Under the pieces are notes generated by a model. The model was not told where the DNA came from and did no database searches. It saw only the letters and a list, made by a program, of their open reading frames with translations. A stretch of 26,175 nt of DNA. Source: Azolla pinnata. Lineage: Eukaryota > Streptophyta > Polypodiopsida > Salviniales > Salviniaceae. A program made the translations under genes and the position numbers. This document shows positions 21,114 through 26,175 of this stretch, piece by piece. Every line of letters begins with the position of its first letter. Within the stretch, counting starts at the first letter, position 1. The DNA is taken from positions 1 to 26,175 of the forward strand of contig JBBBWG010006692.1 of the NCBI GenBank assembly GCA_037176905.1, written 5' to 3'.

Positions 21114-21890
21114 AAATGGATTCACACTATAAGCTATTGGCGAGTTTTCCGTGCATTTTACCGCGAAATTTCTTAAGCAAAAGTTCATTAAAAAATGTGG
21201 AAAAATTTATGGTAAAGGACATAAAAACATTTCCTCACATTTATCGCGTTCTTTATTAGACTTATTACCATGAACATTGTCGCAGGATTTGCCCTGACTT
21301 TACTGAACATTTTACTACGAGTTTGTTGCATTTTTTACACAAGACTTACTACTTGTTTGTTGTTAGTTTTACTGCTTTCCTGATGCAAATTTTACTCCTT
21401 ATTTACCGCGAATATTATTGCATCTTTTACACACAAATCATTTGACTTTACTGCACATTTGATGCAAAATTTTTTCAAGTTTATCGTGAAATTTACTGCT
21501 ATATTGACGCACTATTTATTGCTCGGTAGTTGCGAGTCAATTAACTGCAAACTTGACACTTGTGTTATTGATTTGTATATGTGAGGGTTTATGTACGATC
21601 AACGCTTTTTTTACTACTAATTTGATGCAAGGTTTATTGCTAGTTTGATGCGACATTAACTACAAATTTGACGCAATATTTAATGCATGGTTGACACAAA
21701 TTTTGCTACTAATTTAACGCAAGTTTTACTACAAAGTTGACGTGATTTTCTCTACTATTTTTACGTGAGTTTTACTAAAAATTTGACGCTTATTTACTAC
21801 AAATTTGACACTTATTTACTACAAACTTTGCTACGTTTTAACTACTGATTTATTGCTCGTTTGCTAGACTTTTTAATGCTAATTTAGTGC
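21114..21890. repeat. Degenerate ~21-bp tandem array (TTTACTACAAATTTGACGC-type)
   Basis: From about 21150 the DNA is made of variants of TTTACTACAAATTTGACGCA. Clear examples are ACTACAAATTTGACGCAATA near 21660, ACTACAAAGTTGACGTGATT near 21730, and TTTACTACAAATTTGACACTTATTTACTACAAAC near 21795-21828. Other units carry TTGATGCAA or TTACCGCG. Spacing is about 18-24 bp. No open frame runs through it. Confidence 0.75.
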
Positions 21891-22110
21891 AATGTCATGA
21901 TACTTTCGACACACATTGTGGAAATACCCTGGATGCTCCATACTTCTTCAAGTATGGATTTAGGTTAAAGCATAGTAAAATATGTCTTAGGTGAGATTCA
22001 ACCCTTACATCTTATACTTACAAGGTTTTGATTTTACCACTGCTATAAATGTTTGAAAAAGTCTAAAGACAAAATTTATAATATTTTCTATGATTATTAA
22101 TTTTTTTGAG
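21891..22110. other. Nothing recognised
   Basis: AT-rich sequence between the tandem array and the promoter-like part of the next element. No coding similarity or repeat was seen. Confidence 0.4.
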
Positions 22111-22197
22111 AATAATGACATGTGTGCCAAATGGCACTTGAGCCAAACAACCCTCCATGCATTAAAGGCATGTGCATGCAACCGATGCATAGGATAA

Positions 22198-22208
22198 CCT
22201 ATATAAAC
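22198..22208 (+). promoter_or_regulatory. TATA box of an LTR remnant
   Basis: CCTATATAAAC lies upstream of the leader of the gag pseudogene that starts near 22665. The LTR ends could not be placed: there is no clear TG...CA pair and no primer-binding site. Confidence 0.4.
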
Positions 22209-22664
22209 AAGGTTGTTTTGTAATCTTGGATATCATCCTTTTAAGAGATAATCATTGTGGAGGTAAATCTGGAGAAGAAAGCAACAATATTTATCAAGTA
22301 TCAGCTTATACTCAATGTCTATGTTCTATTTGATTCATAGTTAATACTTTTGGTTATTGTGAGATTATTGGTTTGAAACCTATCAGCTTTGTATCAATAT
22401 TCTCCACTCTATCTCTACTCTATCTATGCGAATAAGCTACCACACAAATCCTTAGCTATTAGCTTTAGCTTCCTTATTCAACTCTGTTACTTCCGCTTAT
22501 CCTGAGCATTTTCACTTTGGATGCCTCTCTAGAAATAAGGCCCCGACAGTCTCACTTTCAAACAAGCATATCTGAAATGTGAGCAGCGCAACATCAACCA
22601 ACTAGGAGGTGTGGCCTGCAAACACCGCGACGTTGGTGAACTTGATGTAAAAGGTGAAACGGAG

Positions 22665-23555
22665 ATGACAGATCAACCTGAGGTGATAAGCATGCTGATG
22701 ATGTTTGAAAGGATGCTCCAAGAGTAGTGGACCATGACAGAGCTAGGGGCGGCTATTGATTGTCTTATTCAACGCAATGGTCAATTTGATGAACGAGATG
22801 TTTCTCACTACATGAGATACTACAAAGTTGAGATGGTACGTTGTGGAGTCTCAGAAGCTCTTCGAATATCTACGTTTAATCGGATTGCTACAGATGTCCT
22901 ACAAGAGAATATCCAAGAGCTTCGAGGGGCAAACACAATCTAGGCAACCTTTGAGCGGGCTGTGCTGAATGTGTTTGCCATCAATAGCTCTACAAAAGAG
23001 ACCGATGTGGTTTTGAAGAATGGGTCGATTCGCCCCACAAAGGTATGAAGGTTCTTGAAGTCTTGTCTGAATTTGAATCTAGATTTAATAGATTGTCTAC
23101 AAGGGATAAAACAGTCTTTCAAGCCGAGAAAGTGATTATGTCCCTTTGAGCCATGGACATGAGGGATCGTAAGAGGATCTAGGTTTTAATGGAAAATACA
23201 TCTACCGATAGTGGGCTCATGGAAACGTGGGCAGAGGTCAAAGAGATTGTCGCTTGCTATAACAAAAGAAAGCAATGGTTGGGTGAAGACGAAAGAAAAA
23301 GGGTTGAAATGCCACGAAGGATGGAATCGACATCTTCAAGCTCAGGGGGCTCACCATCGCAAGAATTTAGTGCAGAAAGACCCTCAAACCCACAACCTTA
23401 GATCAACTAGCTAAGAGCCTAGAAGATCTAAAGATTGGCTTTGTAAAGAAGGATGAAGAGATGAGGGCTAATTCAAGCTTTAAAGATCGGCGTTGCATAT
23501 GGTGTGACAGTACAGATCATGGATGAAGAGACTGTAATAGAGATGTGATAACCTT
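22665..23555 (+). pseudogene. Gag pseudogene with CCHC zinc knuckle
   Basis: A start ATGACAGATCAACCT at 22665 opens a frame interrupted by TAG at 22725 (CAG expected) and TAG at 22941, and then shifts. Recognisable blocks are DERDVSHYMRYYKVEMVRCG, WVDSPHKGMKVLEVLSEFES, METWAEVKEIVACYNKRKQW and the knuckle CIWCDSTDHG-stop-RDC (C-x2-C-x4-H-x4-C) near 23493-23534. A TGA falls inside the knuckle. From memory, this gag type is found in seed-free plant genomes; the family name is not known to me. It cannot make a full protein. Confidence 0.7.
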
Positions 23556-23924
23556 TAAAAGACAACTTCCGATAAGGTGGAAATGAAGAAAGTACTTCAG
23601 GATGAAAGAGAAGGCCGGGTAAACTATTCTGCCTCTGCTAGGATCCACGTAGGGATTCTTGTGCAACACAAATCACGTTTTGGCCAGAGGTATTAGAATC
23701 TTTCAATGATAATTGTTTGAAAAATACTAAACCTATGGTACTAGAGGTCCAGATATCTACATGGTGGGAGTGTCCCATGGATGATACAACTACCCATGCA
23801 TTGTGTCGAATGCACGAATTTTCTACTGAAGAGAAATGCAAAAGAACAGATGAATCTGTTGGTCCATCCAAGAAACATGATACTAGAAGCACTAGCCGAC
23901 AAGAAGAAAAGAAAAGGGGAAGGA

Positions 23925-24481
23925 GAAACTCAGCCTTGCATATAAGCTTGCTTCAAGTATTGAGCAACAAATTGATATGAAGAAATTACTTGAAGAAAGA
24001 GTTCTTGATAGCCGAATGGAATTTTCGCTTTGAGAATTATTGGGCACCACGAAGAAAGAGTTTCATGAATTGATTATTGTCCTTGTGAAGAGAAAGAGGC
24101 ATGTCCTAGAGGAGGTGGGTCAACGAAGGTAAACACTAACACCATTTTTATGAGTGATGTTGATAATTTTGATGTCCCAGATTCTTACTATGCCAACAAA
24201 CATTGGGCACGTATAACCACGGAGACACTGGTTCGAATTAGGAATGTCATGGAGCCGGTAATTACATTGATCGACTATGATTCCGAAATAAATTTGATTT
24301 CGCGAGACTTCTAAAAAAAGGGAAATGGCCTATGAACACTAATCATGGATGGAGAATACGAGCTGTGGCAAAAGTGATGGACGATTTGTATGGAGCTTGC
24401 CTCGACGTTTTGGTGAAGATTGGAGATGTCGAAATTGAATAAAATTTCTTTGTACAAGAAGGGGCATCATTATGTCATCTT
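23925..24481 (+). pseudogene. Retropepsin-like protease region (decayed)
   Basis: Blocks in several frames read LASSIEQQIDMKKLLEERVL, KKEFHELIIVLVKRKR, LIDYDSEINLIS near 24268-24303, and DLYGACLDVLVKIGDVEIE followed by FFVQEG. The active-site block normally has the form D-x-G-S-E in this family; here the Gly is replaced (DYDSE). There are many stops. The match ends at about 24481, next to the LTR of the following element. Confidence 0.6.
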
Positions 24482-24488
24482 GTATAGA

Positions 24489-24825
24489 TGTCATGGACAA
24501 GTCACATGACATACATTTCATCACATGCATATAAGCATGGACCATGCACATGACATGTCATGGACAAGTCACATAGCAAATGACATGCATGTGATGGACA
24601 TGCATTGCACCACATGCATGCAAGCATTGACCATGCACATGACACATGACATCGCATGCACAACATGACCCATGTACATGACACATGGCATCACATCCAT
24701 ACAACATGCTTGCATGCCTCCTATAAATAAGACAGTTCACTTTGATTCATTCAAGGTGAACAACACCAATTAATGGTCATCAAGCTTCCTATTTCCGAAT
24801 CGTCATAACAACAGTTATCATAACA
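24489..24825 (+). repeat. 5' LTR of the Sushi/Tf1-like element
   Basis: The LTR starts TGTCATG and ends CATAACA, an inverted repeat with one mismatch. It contains a TATA box and ends 2 nt before the predicted primer-binding site. Its U3 has an internal duplication: TGTCATGGACAAGTCACAT occurs at 24489 and again at 24556. The second copy could be the true left end. U3 is full of CATGCATG-like words. Confidence 0.65.
24722..24763 (+). promoter_or_regulatory. LTR TATA box and predicted RNA start
   Basis: TATAAATA at 24722-24729 is followed 31 nt on by AAGGTGAACAA (24753-24763), the predicted first 11 nt of the element's RNA. The start is not measured. It is placed by plant TATA spacing and by its complementarity to the primer site. 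GTTCACTTT (24735-24743) can pair with AAGGTGAAC (24753-24761) as a 9-bp hairpin with one G-T pair. Confidence 0.55.
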
Positions 24826-24827
24826 GT

Positions 24828-24838
24828 TTGTTTACCTT
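24828..24838 (+). other. Self-priming primer-binding site
   Basis: TTGTTTACCTT pairs over 11 positions with the predicted RNA 5' end AAGGTGAACAA, using one G-U pair. It pairs perfectly with the equivalent start AAGGTAAACAA of the LTR at 20825-21113. It lies 2 nt after the LTR end, where a primer site belongs. It does not resemble the usual tRNA-Met site (TGGTATCAGAGC). Tf1 is known to prime with the first 11 nt of its own RNA. Confidence 0.6.
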
Positions 24839-24883
24839 CCTTGTTCCGCTCTCTTCCCCCCTTGCTTCTCCTCTCATTGAGCC

Positions 24884-25835
24884 ATGGCGGATGAAGCTAT
24901 GTCTGATCTTATCACTAGTCTCTCTACAATACTTGCAGCCCTGGAAGAACTCCAAGCCGAGAATGCTACCCTTCGTGAAACTCTACTCAAGTTTCAATCT
25001 ACTATACTTTCAGTCACCCCACCCATCGGAGGCCACCCACCCTCTACCACCATCGCGCCAAACCCACCCCCACCATACCAAGAATCATACCCCGTACCTA
25101 ATGTGAGTCTCCCTGATAAGATCGATGGGACACGCTCACGACTACGTGGTTTAGTTAATCAGATCTGCCTCATCCTCCGCCTACAGCCCCATCGTTACGC
25201 TACAAGCAGAAGCATGGTTTGCTCCCTTGGTGGAAACTCCCTTGCCGCTTTTGGAAGATTTCTCAGCCTTCCTCACGGAGTTCGAAGCTACATTTGGGGA
25301 GACAGATCGCCGACGAGTTGTGCTCAATAAGATATACTCCTTGAAGCAAGGAAATCGGGCAACATCAACATACGCCTCCGAATTCCGGCAACTTGCATCG
25401 GAGGTGGGGTGGGGCGATCAAGCCCTTCGCGATCAATTCCGTCGGGGATTGAGAGGTGATGTAAAAGATTTGTTATTAAGTTTTCTAGAACCAACCTCGT
25501 TATCTAACGCAATAGCGCAAGCAGTGCGTTGTGATAACCGTCTCTTTGAGTTTCGTCAAGAGGAGCGGCTATCCAAGCTTGAGTCGCCTTCATTTCCTCC
25601 TTCTGTCCTCTTCCAATCTCCATCCCCACTGCATGCCCCTACCAAGGTCCCAACAAGCGATTCACCTACACCGATGGAGGTAGATCTAATTCGGCCCTGT
25701 TCATTGTCCACCGCTCAACGACAACATCGTCGGGACAATCACTTGTGCTTCTATTACGGTGCATCCGGACATCTTGTTATTGTTTGCCCAGCCAAACGAA
25801 GCCGCGTCTCGGGAAACACAAGGGCCCAGCTGTAG
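24884..25835 (+). pseudogene. gag of the Sushi/Tf1-like element (disrupted)
   Basis: ATG at 24884 sits in GCCATGG, 45 nt after the primer site. The N-terminus has a probable coiled coil (LAALEELQAENATLRETLL, residues 18-36) and a proline-rich part with PPPPY at 61-65. The capsid follows: LPDKIDGTRSRLRGLVNQI at about 77-95, then after a frame change LLEDFSAFLTEFEATFGE, QLASEVGWGDQALRDQFRRG and LLSFLEPTSLSNAIAQAVR. Around 25200 roughly 45 nt are missing compared with the family pattern (copy B keeps QIGIVGKLLTGTTLAWF here), which moves the frame. A zinc knuckle at 25746-25787 reads C-F-Y-Y-x4-H-x4-C, its second Cys replaced by Tyr. Capsid packs RNA in virus-like particles; this copy should not. 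Confidence 0.75.
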
Positions 25836-25855
25836 TAAGGACTATGCAGCTGGGC
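25811..25855 (+). promoter_or_regulatory. -1 ribosomal frameshift signal between gag and protease
   Basis: G-GGA-AAC at 25811-25817 is in the gag reading phase required for an X-XXY-YYZ slip. After a 6-nt spacer, GCCCAGCTG (25824-25832) pairs perfectly with CAGCTGGGC (25847-25855). The gag stop TAG (25833-25835) lies at the start of the 14-nt loop. The -1 frame stays open to 25976. The mammalian Sushi-derived gene PEG10 uses the same heptamer. Confidence 0.7.
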
Positions 25856-25978
25856 TCCATCAGTCGAGAGGATAGCCCTATCCATATCGCACAATGTCAA
25901 AATGGTTTCCTTGTTCTGGTTCTCTTGGAGGTCCGAGCCAAGGTGATATGCATGTTAGCCCTTCCGGAGAAAGACTAA
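25836..25978 (+). pseudogene. Start of protease in the -1 frame (partial, decayed)
   Basis: The -1 frame reads GKHKGPAVVRTMQLGSISRE and continues to a stop at 25976. The stretch LVLLEVRAKVICM may correspond to a retropepsin active-site region whose D-S-G-A has become E-V-R-A; this alignment is by eye and weak. Nothing further of pol is recognisable. Confidence 0.4.
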
Positions 25979-26175
25979 GACTGTTCGTGGGTGACGATGA
26001 ATGGTAACTTGCTTCGTTCGTTAATATCCACTTGCTTACGGCTTCCCGGAATGATCGGGGAAATCCCGATCCAAGTGTAGACGCTTCCGGCCGTAATTCC
26101 GGCTAAGTGTTCCTTCCGTCAGCGATTAACTTCCGATCGTAAGGCACAAATCACGACACAAGAGAGACAATATAA
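25979..26175. other. Unassigned end of window
   Basis: This stretch is GC-richer than its surroundings, with an inverted repeat CTTCCGGCCGTAATTCCGG-like segment near 26085-26104. No continuation of pol is seen, so another insertion or a rearrangement may begin at about 25979. Confidence 0.35.

Larger units (their letters stand above)
22115..24481 (+). mobile_element. Decayed Ty3/gypsy-like gag-protease element, interrupted at its 3' side
   Basis: A promoter-like LTR remnant (TATATAAAC at 22200-22208, with CATGCA words upstream) is followed by a leader, a gag pseudogene with a zinc knuckle, and a protease region. The coding similarity stops abruptly at about 24481, inside the block that follows the protease active site. 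The next element's LTR begins at 24489. RT, integrase and the 3' LTR are absent from the window. Confidence 0.65.
24489..25978 (+). mobile_element. Sushi/Tf1-like Ty3/gypsy element, 5' part
   Basis: The order is LTR (24489-24825), a self-complementary primer-binding site (24828-24838), a short leader, gag (24884-25835), a -1 frameshift signal (25811-25855) and the start of protease in the -1 frame (to 25978). It interrupts the older element at 22115-24481. Beyond 25978 the similarity is lost. Gag has an internal deletion and a mutated zinc ligand, so this copy is not active. Confidence 0.75.

Noticed and set aside
24226..24240. GGTTCGAATTAGG resembling a tRNA T-arm
   Set aside because: No acceptor, D-arm or anticodon structure fits around it; it lies in a protease pseudogene.
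24502..24740. Overlapping minus-strand frames rich in Met, Cys and His
   Set aside because: They are translations of the CATGCA/GACATG-rich U3 of an LTR.
24489..24740. CRISPR-like spaced repeats
   Set aside because: Units are unequal, overlapping and promoter-like within an LTR of a plant genome; no spacer structure.

Overview
The window is nuclear DNA from a land plant. Two intron-rich genes lie tail to tail and are flanked on both sides by decayed LTR retrotransposons. The exons encode recognisable plant proteins, all proposed introns are GT-AG, and the gag types in the repeats resemble those I associate with seed-free plants. Lycophyte, fern or bryophyte is therefore a tentative guess; species cannot be told from this sequence.

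Layout. 1-525: end of a Ty1/copia element (pol C-terminus, polypurine tract, 3' LTR). 526-960: degenerate telomere-like CTAAACCCTAAT tract. 961-2680: no recognisable gene. 2681-6241 (+): a complete BUB3 gene, 9 coding exons, 339 aa. 6242-7699: intergenic. 7700-14612 (-): a complete 17-coding-exon gene for a 1054-aa BAG6-like ubiquitin-domain protein. Its probable non-coding first exon is at about 17138-17228, beyond a 2.5-kb leader intron. 17254-17480: TATA box, ATTT microsatellite and a purine/pyrimidine-alternating tract.

From 17987 to the end the DNA is a mosaic of LTR elements. A 5'-truncated, minus-strand Ty3/gypsy chromovirus (18089-20416) sits between two 102-bp copies of a gag N-terminus. 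The remains of that gag follow to about 20810. Next are a minus-strand LTR (from 20825) and about 0.75 kb of a degenerate ~21-bp tandem array. A different, decayed plus-strand gag-protease element follows (about 22115-24481). It is interrupted by the 5' half of a third element, 24489 to about 25978.

The last element is the most interesting part. Its gag resembles that of Tf1/Sushi-type Ty3/gypsy elements. Its LTR seems to end just before an 11-nt primer-binding site complementary to the predicted first 11 nt of its own RNA, as in self-priming Tf1. The same RNA start sequence lies at the same distance from the TATA box in the separate minus-strand LTR at 20825. At the gag end there is an in-phase GGGAAAC slippery heptamer, a 6-nt spacer and a perfect 9-bp stem, with the protease frame open in -1. 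These look like self-priming and -1 frameshifting of the Sushi/PEG10 kind in a plant genome, although this copy is damaged.

BUB3 acts in the spindle checkpoint and the BAG6-like protein probably in protein quality control. Nothing in the sequence suggests that they work together; they are convergent neighbours.
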